In this document: one piece after another, positions 8,128 through 15,431 of the stretch
Numbering within the stretch: the first letter of the stretch is position 1
Layout: each line of letters starts with the position of its first letter
NCBI GenBank assembly: GCA_934162685.1
Contig: CAKPJO010000014.1
Location: forward strand, 1 to 15,431
Direction: 5' to 3'
Source of the DNA: an uncultured Bacilli bacterium
GTDB taxonomy: Bacteria > Bacillota_I > Bacilli_A > RFN20 > CAG-826
Length of the DNA stretch: 15,431 nucleotides
Program-made: the position numbers and the translations under genes
The notes under the pieces: generated by a model
The model's database searches: none
What the model was told of the DNA's origin: nothing
Seen by the model: only the letters and a program-made list of their open reading frames with translations

Positions 8128-10092
8128 ATGAAAAAAGGGAAATTATTAATCTTAATGTTATTACCTCTTGCACTTGCAAGTTGTAATAACCAAACATCCA
8201 ACTCATCAACAGGGGGAAACTCAGTTTCTACCTCAACAAGTGGCTCAACATCAACTTCACAAGAAATTCTTCCTACCGATATTGAAGTACAAGTTAATGG
8301 AGAATATGTTTTAAATAATGATATCTATGATGTTTTAGTGGGTACTGAAATTTCTTTTACTAGCAAAGTCATACCTGAAAATGCCACAAATAAGGAAATT
8401 ATTTATACTCTCTCTGGAAATGACAAAGACAAAGTGTCTGTTAGTAAAGACAAAATTAAATTTCTTAAAGCCGCTGATGAAATTAAAATAACTATTTCGG
8501 TTGAAGGAACCTCCGTTAAAAAAGAATTAATATTTAAAGTTTCAACTTTAGAATCTAGATTCTTATCATCTTTAAAAGCTATTAAAGACACAACCAAAGC
8601 AGCGGAATTAAAAGCAAGTAAAGTAACATTCCAAAATTCTTCTGATAGCGTAATAACCGTAGAATTATTTAAAAACGAATTAATTCAAACAACTACTTCT
8701 GGTTTAAAAATCGTTAGACAAATTAAAAATAATACTTACTATGAATATCGTTTTGATGATGAATATTTAATTGATTTTGTAAAAGAAGATGTAACAAATG
8801 AAAATAGACAAGATGTACAACAAAAAGTAAATTATATTTTTGCTAATAACCAATATGGATTCTATACAATCTTATTTGGAGATAATGGTGTAATTAATGA
8901 TTTTACAAAGAATAAAGATGCATTAAAATGCGAAGTAACTTCTGATGGATATATTTTATCTATATCATCTAGTAGCAAAGATTCAATTACGGAAAATGTA
9001 ACTTACTTAAAAGAAACATTAACATTAAATGTTACAAATAATGTTGTTACTAAATTTAATTTTGAAAAACAAGAATTTGATTCAGAAACAGCAACAACAC
9101 CTTTAAGTACATCATTTGTTAAGATGACTTTAGAAGGAACAAGCAAAGTAGAAAATACAAATTCTATTAGCGAAGATGATTTTAAATATGGTGATTTTAC
9201 TCCTTCTATTTCTACTTCAAACGGAAAATATTATGTCGGAATGTCTTATGGATTTGATATTGCTTCAGATAACGAAAATGCTTCTGATTTAGTTGATAAA
9301 ATTACTGTAACTAAAGTTGAAAATGATGGAGAATACGATGGAGATGTTCTCACATATAACTCTTTAAGTGAAACATTTAAAGTAAACATTGCTGGTAAAG
9401 CAAAAATTACTTTTAGATCACAAAGTGGTGTAACTAAAACTATTTCTGTTACAACATCTAATCGACCAGTTAATAGTATCATAATTGATCAAGAACCAAG
9501 TCAAATCACACAAGGTCAAACTATTAAATTAAGCGCAACTGTTTATCCTAATACTGTTTCACAAAATTATGTCGCATCAATAACTGAAGGTGCTGCTATT
9601 GCATCATTAACTAAGAATAGTGATGGTTCTTATTCCTTAACCGCTAATGAAGACGCTACAGTAGGCGCAACAATTAAAGTAACATTTGAAGCAGTTGAAC
9701 TTAAAGAAGATGGTAGTAAAGCTATAGCAGAAATCACTTTAACAGTAAAAGAAAAATCTTCTTCTTCTGATAATAACTTAGCAGGTGAATGGGTGGCAAT
9801 TAACGATGAAGATGGTTATAATCCTGTGTTAGTATTAAATGAAGATGGTACTGGCACATTACAATTTGATTATCCATATATTGGAACTGAATATTTTAAA
9901 TTTAGTTGGACAAATAATTTTTCAAGTGTTATTGATTCTGAAAGTTTAAAGTATTTAGATGAATATGGCGATGAACAATCTACTAATTTTTATGAGCTTA
10001 ATGCTTCTACCTTTGCTGATGGCGTATTGACAATAACTATCTGTGATACTACCGATTCTACAAATTTCACATTTACATTTCAAAAAGCATAA
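8128..10092 (+). CDS. Ig-like domain lipoprotein, last gene of the tandem operon
   Basis: A 654-residue lipoprotein with a textbook lipobox (LALASC, Cys19) after an MKKGK signal peptide and a Ser/Thr linker (20-47). Domains in order: a BIG2-like Ig domain (about 50-138, including the typical VIPENATNKEIIYTLS stretch), a beta-rich middle (about 142-345), a further Ig-like region (about 355-443), a second BIG2-like domain (about 446-542, IDQEPSQITQGQTIKLSATV), a SSSSD linker, and a C-terminal beta domain (550-654) opening with GEWVAIND and EDGTGTLQF, which resembles small lipocalin-like domains. No catalytic residues are evident. AAAGGAGG eight bases upstream sets the start. It follows the previous gene by 18 bases and is closed by a terminator 16 bases after its stop. 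Display of an adhesive or ligand-binding module at the surface is inferred from the domain types only. Confidence 0.88.
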   Translation: MKKGKLLILMLLPLALASCNNQTSNSSTGGNSVSTSTSGSTSTSQEILPTDIEVQVNGEYVLNNDIYDVLVGTEISFTSKVIPENATNKEIIYTLSGNDKDKVSVSKDKIKFLKAADEIKITISVEGTSVKKELIFKVSTLESRFLSSLKAIKDTTKAAELKASKVTFQNSSDSVITVELFKNELIQTTTSGLKIVRQIKNNTYYEYRFDDEYLIDFVKEDVTNENRQDVQQKVNYIFANNQYGFYTILFGDNGVINDFTKNKDALKCEVTSDGYILSISSSSKDSITENVTYLKETLTLNVTNNVVTKFNFEKQEFDSETATTPLSTSFVKMTLEGTSKVENTNSISEDDFKYGDFTPSISTSNGKYYVGMSYGFDIASDNENASDLVDKITVTKVENDGEYDGDVLTYNSLSETFKVNIAGKAKITFRSQSGVTKTISVTTSNRPVNSIIIDQEPSQITQGQTIKLSATVYPNTVSQNYVASITEGAAIASLTKNSDGSYSLTANEDATVGATIKVTFEAVELKEDGSKAIAEITLTVKEKSSSSDNNLAGEWVAINDEDGYNPVLVLNEDGTGTLQFDYPYIGTEYFKFSWTNNFSSVIDSESLKYLDEYGDEQSTNFYELNASTFADGVLTITICDTTDSTNFTFTFQKA

Positions 10093-10107
10093 CAAATAAA
10101 GATTCTT

Positions 10108-10138
10108 AAAAAGGCTTACAAATCGTAAGTCTTTTTTT
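10108..10138 (+). terminator. Intrinsic terminator of the lipoprotein operon
   Basis: A 12-bp stem (arms 10108-10119 and 10125-10136, one G-T pair) with a 5-base loop is followed by a run of T residues, starting 16 bases after the stop codon at 10092. The left arm begins with an A-run, so the hairpin may also work in the opposite direction. Confidence 0.85.
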
Positions 10139-10196
10139 GTAGTTCATTATTAATAATTTTTAAAACATATGATTTTTTGTTAGAAAAAGCGACAAA

Positions 10197-10224
10197 AAAA
10201 TTCCGACAAAAACATCGGAATTTT
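10197..10224 (-). terminator. Intrinsic terminator of the sugar operon
   Basis: Perfect 10-bp arms AAAATTCCGA and TCGGAATTTT surround an 8-base loop. Read on the minus strand, the stem ends in TTTT and further T residues, 28 bases past the stop at 10252. It closes the TetR/symporter/GH36/GT-B-like operon and meets the opposing lipoprotein operon's terminator. Confidence 0.85.
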
Positions 10225-10251
10225 AATTAGAAATAGCAATCAGTATGCAAA

Positions 10252-11697
10252 TTATTTTTTATTGGTTTTTGTTATTAATTTAATAACATTATACGCTCCA
10301 TCGTATAAGCCACTTTCTTTATTATGGAGAATATTTTCATTCATGTGGATTAATAACAACTTATCATTTAATAAAGAATCAAGCATTTCATTAATTTCTT
10401 TACTTGTACAACATTCATATGTTCCATCACCATATTCACTTGCATGAATTGCCCCATATGCTTCATGTCCACCTACTCTTTGAATCATAAGTTTAGGAAT
10501 TGGATAATACGCTAATTCACTTGGTTTAGTAATAAGTAAATCGCATATACGCATTAATACATTTGTGGAATATACTGCTTGAAATATTTCTTTGTTATAT
10601 AGTGCATAAATTCCTTTATTAAAGTTATCATTATTAACATCTTCCATAAAGTTTTCATATTTATTATCATAAATTTTCATGACACTTTCTAATTCTTTAA
10701 TGTCTTTACACATTTTCTTAAGCACTTTTTCATGGTCACCAAAATTAATAAATAAAACTACTTTATTTTCATTAATATAAGGTAATAAATGTTTCACAAT
10801 TGATTTAAATATTGGATATTGCGCACCCGCGCCACCAACAGTTAATAATAAACGAAGTGGTTTATTGTTATTTATACGATCTAATCTATCTTCAGTATCA
10901 CTTTCTAAATTGGCCACTAATTCATGATCAATATAATGGCCTACATCTTTTAAAGAATCATCAGGCATTGGAAGTAATACTTTCTTTTTAGCAAATCCAT
11001 TTAATCTTTTATAACCTAAATAAGCAAAGTGTGTTTGGACTGTATGAAGTGCACCTTCTGAAAGATGAAGTGCCATTGGCCAGTTATCAGGAATAGCATT
11101 ACACACATTAGTCATACCGGCATGAACTGCACCTTGACTAGGCCATACGTGAGTGGCAATAAAAGGAACATCTTTAGGAAAATCCGTATATAAAGGCACT
11201 AATAATTCTGAATTTTTTTGGTCGATTGCATTATAAGTTAATTGACGAAATCCTTCACTATTCATTGGCTCCCAAAATAATTTATTAAATAATTTTGACT
11301 TTTGTGATAATTTAGAGCCCATAGAATAAAGTTTATTTTGATGTTCAATCATTTTTCCGCCGGTGGTTTTAAAACTATTTAAATCAAACCAATATGGTTT
11401 ATATCCTAAGGCAATGGCACAACTTGCAAACGCTAAAGAAATGCGGTAATGACCAAATCCCATTCGAATATTACCAATGATAATCGCTTTTTTATCAAAT
11501 TTCATATCATCAATAGCGAGTTCTAATTTATTAATAGTTTTATCTTTGCCTAATATATTTAGTGGTTTAGCGGATAAATGATATTGAGTTTTACTTTCAT
11601 CACCATATTTTCTTTGATATTTCTTTTTTGATTTAAGAGCTTTCTTATAAGTTTTTTCATCAATTACATTGCCAAATATTTCTTTAGATCTTTCCAT
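10252..11697 (-). CDS. GT-B-like protein, putative glycosyltransferase, last gene of the sugar operon
   Basis: A 481-residue, probably cytoplasmic protein without signal peptide or membrane segments. Its layout resembles GT-B glycosyltransferases of the MurG/diacylglycerol glucosyl- or galactosyltransferase type. After a basic N-terminus comes GNIRMGFGHYRIS (75-87), like the Gly-rich acceptor loop GGGHxxxA. The second half opens with strand LLLTVGGAGAQ (283-293). Near the end are LLITKPSELAYYP (387-399) and a Gly/His stretch RVGGHEAYGAIHASEYGDGT (407-426) where nucleotide-sugar ligands would sit. Its ATG lies inside the GH36 gene (14-base overlap), with GGAG 9 bases upstream, so expression of the two is coupled. 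The match is by motif pattern only; it may belong to an uncharacterised family, and donor and acceptor are unknown. Alternatives are a phosphorylase-like or non-catalytic GT-B relative. Confidence 0.7.
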   Translation of the reverse strand: MERSKEIFGNVIDEKTYKKALKSKKKYQRKYGDESKTQYHLSAKPLNILGKDKTINKLELAIDDMKFDKKAIIIGNIRMGFGHYRISLAFASCAIALGYKPYWFDLNSFKTTGGKMIEHQNKLYSMGSKLSQKSKLFNKLFWEPMNSEGFRQLTYNAIDQKNSELLVPLYTDFPKDVPFIATHVWPSQGAVHAGMTNVCNAIPDNWPMALHLSEGALHTVQTHFAYLGYKRLNGFAKKKVLLPMPDDSLKDVGHYIDHELVANLESDTEDRLDRINNNKPLRLLLTVGGAGAQYPIFKSIVKHLLPYINENKVVLFINFGDHEKVLKKMCKDIKELESVMKIYDNKYENFMEDVNNDNFNKGIYALYNKEIFQAVYSTNVLMRICDLLITKPSELAYYPIPKLMIQRVGGHEAYGAIHASEYGDGTYECCTSKEINEMLDSLLNDKLLLIHMNENILHNKESGLYDGAYNVIKLITKTNKK

Positions 11698-13309
11698 AAG
11701 TTAATTCTCCTTTTTTAGTATCATAACTAAAATTATATCTATTTTTATTAAATTCTGTCACGAATTTAATATATTTTTTATCATAAGTAATATTTATCAC
11801 TTTATGCTGTTTAAATTCTTGATATTTTTGTATTAACTCTTTTTTAGATGCATCATAATTAGCAATATTATCACTTGTCATGTAGATAGATCCAAATATA
11901 TAGTTAATAATTATTAATGCTTCTTTTTGTAATTCATTTAACTTAACATTTTCTTTTCGCATAATATAAACATCTGGATCATTATTAAAGCCAAGTCCAT
12001 TTATATAATAACGATTGATGGTGTTTTGTAATGTGATTTTGGTAGATATTCTTTCTCGATGCATAAATTTCATAAACCAAACGTCATCAAAAATAAGTGA
12101 AACATCTGGACCAATCCTACAATAATCAACAACTCCAAAAGCGCTAGCTAAAGGCACTCCACATCCTAATATTAAAGTATTAGGAACACATTCACGAATA
12201 AACTCAAGCGCTTGATACATTTGTTTTGCTCTTGATTTGTTTTGATGATTAATACATACAGCATGTAAGAAATCAATTTTAATAAAATCAAATCCCACTT
12301 CATTTACTAAATAATTTAATTCACTTTTAATATATTCTTTAACTTCTTTTTTATCAAAGTCAAGAGCGTAAAATCCGGACCAATTAGTTCCTATTTTTAA
12401 TGGCTTACCATCTTTTTTAATGAACCAATCAGGATGATTTATAAATGTTTCCGACTTTTCTTCTCCAATAAAAGGAGCTAGCCAAATACCCGCTAATTTA
12501 TGAGATTCGTGGATTTTATCTACCACATATTTTAAGCCATGAGGAAATTTAGTTTTATCGATATTTTTAAAATCTCCTACTGCAGTTGCGTATCCATCAT
12601 CAATTTGAAATAAATTATAACTATCATCTAAAGAAGATAAATCCCGTAATATGATATCTTCATTAATATCTTGATAATAATTATACCAAGTGGTATAACC
12701 ATTAATTTTTTTATTAATTACCTTATAATTTAATAATTCTTTATAAGTATTAAATAATTCATTTATTTTGCCATTAATTACAATAAAGTCTAGCAAAATT
12801 GTTTCCTTTTCTACTACTTCTCCTTCAACATCACTTTCAACGTGCACATAATTGGATTTATCAAAATTAAAAATAGTGTAATAATTTCTTTCATTAAGTG
12901 AGGCAAATAATGTATCTTCCTTACCTAAAATATAAGCAAAAGAAAATCCATGAAAACAACCGCTTTTTGAATTATATTTTTTAAAATATGAGTCACCATA
13001 ATATTCAAAGCAATACATGCTTTTAATAGATTTTGGTAAGTGACTTAAAGAATGCATTTTTCCGTGTCTTTTTCTTACTAATGTATCTGTCCAAGATTGA
13101 TATCCATTAGGGCAAATATAATCGCTTTTATGATATTTAAATGGTAAATCAATAACAAATGAATGTAATTTGATAGTTTTCTTAGTTAATAATTTATAAA
13201 TAATTCTTTTTCCGTTTTCTAAAGGAATTATTTCTTTTTTAATAGATACAATTAAATCATTATTAACATCTAAGTTTACTAACTTATCTTCAATAAAATA
13301 CTTAAGCAT
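11684..13309 (-). CDS. GH36-family glycosidase, probable alpha-galactosidase
   Basis: A retaining glycoside hydrolase of 541 residues, likely intracellular (no signal peptide), removing terminal alpha-galactose or a related alpha-linked sugar from imported oligosaccharides. An N-terminal beta domain contains NGYQSW (68-73), typical of GH36. The TIM barrel starts near 203 with TTWYNYY, then FQIDDGYATAVGDF (234-247), GIWLAPF (274-280), the nucleophile motif FIKIDF (Asp346), GCGVPLASAFGVVDYCRIGPDV (382-403) with acid/base Asp402, and FNNDPD (441-446). Both catalytic Asp residues are present. The size fits the short GH36 form and is below the ~700 residues of raffinose-type AgaA enzymes. It starts 18 bases after the symporter stop with a moderate GGAAGA site, and its end overlaps the next gene. 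Specificity for alpha-GalNAc instead of alpha-Gal cannot be excluded. Confidence 0.9.
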   Translation of the reverse strand: MLKYFIEDKLVNLDVNNDLIVSIKKEIIPLENGKRIIYKLLTKKTIKLHSFVIDLPFKYHKSDYICPNGYQSWTDTLVRKRHGKMHSLSHLPKSIKSMYCFEYYGDSYFKKYNSKSGCFHGFSFAYILGKEDTLFASLNERNYYTIFNFDKSNYVHVESDVEGEVVEKETILLDFIVINGKINELFNTYKELLNYKVINKKINGYTTWYNYYQDINEDIILRDLSSLDDSYNLFQIDDGYATAVGDFKNIDKTKFPHGLKYVVDKIHESHKLAGIWLAPFIGEEKSETFINHPDWFIKKDGKPLKIGTNWSGFYALDFDKKEVKEYIKSELNYLVNEVGFDFIKIDFLHAVCINHQNKSRAKQMYQALEFIRECVPNTLILGCGVPLASAFGVVDYCRIGPDVSLIFDDVWFMKFMHRERISTKITLQNTINRYYINGLGFNNDPDVYIMRKENVKLNELQKEALIIINYIFGSIYMTSDNIANYDASKKELIQKYQEFKQHKVINITYDKKYIKFVTEFNKNRYNFSYDTKKGELTYGKI

Positions 13310-13327
13310 ATTATTTTTCTTCCGTTA

Positions 13328-14710
13328 CTAATGATTATCTTCAATTGTTTTCATAACACGCTTTTCGTTATAAAATGCTAATATAACTGCACCTAATACA
13401 CAGAATACGATTGCCACTATTGCGACGATTCTTAAGCCAAATTCCGATGCCGCAATATCATTAGATGTTAAGTCTTGACTTGCCCCTAAAATTGCTAATG
13501 AAGTAAAGGCAAGCATGGCAATAGATTGTCCCATTTTCATTGCAAACGTACGAGCGGCAAAGAACATCCCTTCTCTTTTTTCTTTAGTGTTAATAGCGTC
13601 TTCTTCGGCAATATCTGCAACAATTGATTGAGGAATAATTCCAAGTAACGCCATTGGGAATGAAGCTATAACAACAATTGCAATACCATAAATTAAATTA
13701 TTACCAACAGGAATCACGCCAATTAAAGCAGTTATTACATACGCTAAAGCAAGGCCTAAAAATCCAGCAATTGTCATCTTTTTCTTACCAAATTTTTTAA
13801 CTAATTTTGAAACAACTGGATAAAAACAAGCTGATAAAATAGTCATACCCGCTAATAAAATCATCGTAAAGGATTCATCAATTTTCATTGATACTTTAAC
13901 AAAGAATGGTAAGCCAGTTTGGAATAAAGTTAAGCCAATCCAATAAGCAATATCCGACCAAACAAATATTCTAAAATCTTTATTTTTAAATGTTGCACCA
14001 AGTGATTTAAATGTATTAGAATTTGATGGTTTTACATCAACAAAATCCGTCTCTTTTAATTTAAATGTTGGAAGTAGCATACAAAATAAAGCAATAAGCG
14101 CTAAAACAATAAAACAAATTCGATAACTCCAGTTATAAGAAACAACTTTTTGTAATACGCCGCCAAATACAAAAGGTAAATAAGCTAAAACTGTACCAAA
14201 GAAATATGTTAATGATATGGCGGTCGAAATATACATACGATCTTCTTGAGTTTTTCCAAATTCGGAAATTAAAGCATTATAAGGTGTGCAATACATCGTC
14301 ATAAATAAATAAAATAAGATTAAGAATACTAAAATCCAAGCCACATTAATACCACTAATATGCTCAACAGGTGCACAGAATACTAATACGGTAATAACCG
14401 CAAAAGGAATCGCAGCTACACGCATAAAAGGAATTCTTCTTCCTTTCGGATTTTTTGATCTATCCGAAAGTGTTGCAATAAGCGGGTCAGTAACAGCATC
14501 AAAAATACGGCAAATAAAAGTAATTAACCCTAATATTGTTAATACCCCAAATATAACAAGGCCAGGTTTAATATACTTAGTTGCAGAATCTGATGTTGGC
14601 AAATAGAAAGTTACTAACCAAGCATTGATAATTCCTCCTAATATGGACCAGCCTAATTGTCCGATAGCAAAAATCCACATCTCTTTTTTTGTTAATCTTC
14701 TTGTATTCAT
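13328..14710 (-). CDS. GPH-family (MelB-like) sugar:cation symporter
   Basis: A 460-residue inner-membrane transporter of the glycoside-pentoside-hexuronide:cation symporter family, with about twelve hydrophobic segments. It probably imports an alpha-galactoside or related oligosaccharide with H+ or Na+. The family signature RIFDAVTDPLIATLSDRS is at 68-85; Asp71 and Asp75 match the spacing of MelB's cation-binding Asp55/Asp59. A second signature, the conserved EEDAINTKEKREGMFFAARTF region, is at 369-389 in the C-terminal half. The frame is open upstream to 14746, but the start is set at 14710: AAAGGAGG lies 8 bases before it, and the protein then begins MNTRRLTKKEMW, normal for the family. 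That site lies in the last codons of the TetR gene, whose TAA is one base upstream, so the two are translationally coupled. The stop is TAG, the only one of its kind here. It has no IIA-type tail. Confidence 0.93.
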   Translation of the reverse strand: MNTRRLTKKEMWIFAIGQLGWSILGGIINAWLVTFYLPTSDSATKYIKPGLVIFGVLTILGLITFICRIFDAVTDPLIATLSDRSKNPKGRRIPFMRVAAIPFAVITVLVFCAPVEHISGINVAWILVFLILFYLFMTMYCTPYNALISEFGKTQEDRMYISTAISLTYFFGTVLAYLPFVFGGVLQKVVSYNWSYRICFIVLALIALFCMLLPTFKLKETDFVDVKPSNSNTFKSLGATFKNKDFRIFVWSDIAYWIGLTLFQTGLPFFVKVSMKIDESFTMILLAGMTILSACFYPVVSKLVKKFGKKKMTIAGFLGLALAYVITALIGVIPVGNNLIYGIAIVVIASFPMALLGIIPQSIVADIAEEDAINTKEKREGMFFAARTFAMKMGQSIAMLAFTSLAILGASQDLTSNDIAASEFGLRIVAIVAIVFCVLGAVILAFYNEKRVMKTIEDNH

Positions 14711-14711
14711 A

Positions 14712-15338
14712 TTAATTTCCTCCTTTGATATAATCGATGAACACATCTATTAATAACGTTATTTGTTTTATACTTGATACTAAACCATCCGAATGTAAAA
14801 TTGCTCTTTTCGATAACTTTGAACATGTGGATAATAAAGCATGAGTATAAGTAAAATATATTTCATCTTTATTAATATTGGCTTTTATTGATTTATCATT
14901 AACACCAATATTCCAAATATTATCAAATATATCTTTAATAGTAAGAAGTTCTTTTTCATATTCATTAATATCATCCATAGAAATGTTTTTATCAATGATG
15001 TAATTATCAAAATCATTAATGAATATGAAAAATGATTGGTTATTACTATAAATATCAATAAAACAATTAAAGAATTGTTTGACTTGTTCTAAACCACTAC
15101 TTTCTTTATAAATAAATTGATAATCAAAATATTTAGTTTTTACTTCATTCCATAAATATATTGCTACTTTATAAACAAGATTTTCTTTTTTACCAAAATA
15201 GCGATACATTGATGCTTCACCAATATTTAAACTATTAGCAATGTCCACTACTGTTACTTCTTCAATTGATTTTTCAATAAATAATTCACTTGCTTTTTTG
15301 ATTACTTCATTTATCCTTTTTTCTTTTGCTTTTGACAT
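14712..15338 (-). CDS. TetR/AcrR-family transcriptional regulator, first gene of the sugar operon
   Basis: A 208-residue DNA-binding regulator. The N-terminal TetR domain covers about residues 8-55. Its helix-turn-helix TVVDIANSLNIGEASMYRYFGKKENLV (29-55) carries the family hallmark Y-x-Y-F followed by K-x-x-L. The remaining all-helical part (60-208) would be the ligand and dimer domain; it shows no recognisable ligand signature. The start is fixed by GAGGTGATT a few bases upstream. It leads an operon with symporter, GH36 and GT-B-like genes, and the palindrome between its promoter and start suggests that it represses itself and the whole operon until a ligand, probably an imported sugar or a product of its breakdown, releases it. 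The ligand is an inference; many TetR proteins sense lipids or drugs. Confidence 0.9.
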   Translation of the reverse strand: MSKAKEKRINEVIKKASELFIEKSIEEVTVVDIANSLNIGEASMYRYFGKKENLVYKVAIYLWNEVKTKYFDYQFIYKESSGLEQVKQFFNCFIDIYSNNQSFFIFINDFDNYIIDKNISMDDINEYEKELLTIKDIFDNIWNIGVNDKSIKANINKDEIYFTYTHALLSTCSKLSKRAILHSDGLVSSIKQITLLIDVFIDYIKGGN

Positions 15339-15356
15339 GTAATCACCTCAATTATG

Positions 15357-15381
15357 AAATTGATAGGTTATCTATCAATTT
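15357..15381. promoter_or_regulatory. Probable TetR operator (perfect inverted repeat)
   Basis: Perfect 10-bp arms AAATTGATAG and CTATCAATTT flank a 5-base centre (GTTAT). The site lies directly downstream of the -10 box, over the expected transcription start and 18 bases before the TetR ATG. Position, symmetry and size fit an autoregulatory TetR operator. It is not followed by a T-run, so it is not a terminator. Confidence 0.75.
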
Positions 15382-15382
15382 T

Positions 15383-15410
15383 ATAATATCACTTTTGTAA
15401 GCGCTGTCAA
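15383..15410 (-). promoter_or_regulatory. Promoter of the sugar operon
   Basis: On the minus strand, a consensus TTGACA (15410-15405) is followed after 16 bases by TATTAT (15388-15383), one mismatch from TATAAT. This is a strong housekeeping-sigma promoter. The start should fall near 15376, inside the palindrome, giving a leader of about 38 bases before the TetR start. Confidence 0.8.
15395..15409. promoter_or_regulatory. Catabolite-responsive element (cre) overlapping the -35 box
   Basis: TTGTAAGCGCTGTCA fits every fixed position of the Bacillus cre consensus WTGNAANCGNWNNCW, with the central CG typical of CcpA/LacI-family operators. Because it covers the -35 hexamer, binding would block RNA polymerase. 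This implies repression of the sugar operon when preferred sugars are available. A local LacI-family regulator other than CcpA could use it as well. Confidence 0.75.
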
Positions 15411-15431
15411 TAATTTTGTTTTAAAAATGGT

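Noticed and set aside
10262..10447. A 61-codon plus-strand open frame opposite the end of the GT-B-like gene.
   Set aside because: It is antisense to a gene supported by motifs and operon context and shows no features of its own.
1..15431. CRISPR arrays, tRNA or rRNA genes, insertion sequences and alternative genetic code (TGA as Trp).
   Set aside because: No regularly spaced repeats, no tRNA or rRNA-like sequence and no transposase are visible, and no TGA occurs inside the accepted genes; Trp is encoded by TGG throughout.

Overview
The window is an AT-rich stretch of a low-GC Gram-positive type genome. Shine-Dalgarno sites are strong (AAGGAGG, AGGTGAT), tryptophan is encoded by TGG, every stop codon seen is TAA except one TAG, and TGA appears neither as a stop nor inside a gene. 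Five of the ten genes encode lipoproteins with a Lys-start signal peptide, a lipobox Cys and a Ser/Thr/Asn-rich linker. This fits an uncultured gut-type member of the Bacilli/Erysipelotrichia/RF39 neighbourhood. That placement is an inference from style, not from a marker gene.

Left part (1-3122, minus strand): a two-gene unit. The upstream gene encodes a 719-residue Ser/Thr-rich lipoprotein with Ig-like beta domains. Two bases after its stop begins an M6-type (immune inhibitor A-like) zinc metalloprotease lipoprotein that runs off the left edge. Position 3311-3616 (plus strand) holds a small unrecognised 101-residue protein with a GTG start.

Middle (3788-10092, plus strand): three consecutive large lipoprotein genes (779, 653 and 654 residues). 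They lie behind a TATAAT box and end in a clear intrinsic terminator. The first two are diverged paralogues that appear to be built from a repeated beta-rich module. The third carries Ig-like domains and a C-terminal beta domain. No enzymatic motif is visible in any of them.

Right part (10252-15338, minus strand): a tightly packed four-gene carbohydrate operon, in transcription order TetR-family regulator, GPH-family sugar:cation symporter, GH36 alpha-galactosidase-type glycosidase, and a GT-B-like protein resembling glycosyltransferases. Its promoter at the right edge has a consensus TTGACA -35 box overlapped by a full-consensus catabolite-responsive element (cre). A perfect 10-bp inverted repeat covers the expected transcription start and is very likely the TetR operator. 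The logic appears to be: induce when the regulator's ligand is present, repress by catabolite control, import an alpha-galactoside-type glycan, and hydrolyse it inside the cell. The role of the GT-B-like protein is open. Two back-to-back hairpin terminators separate the convergent middle and right operons.
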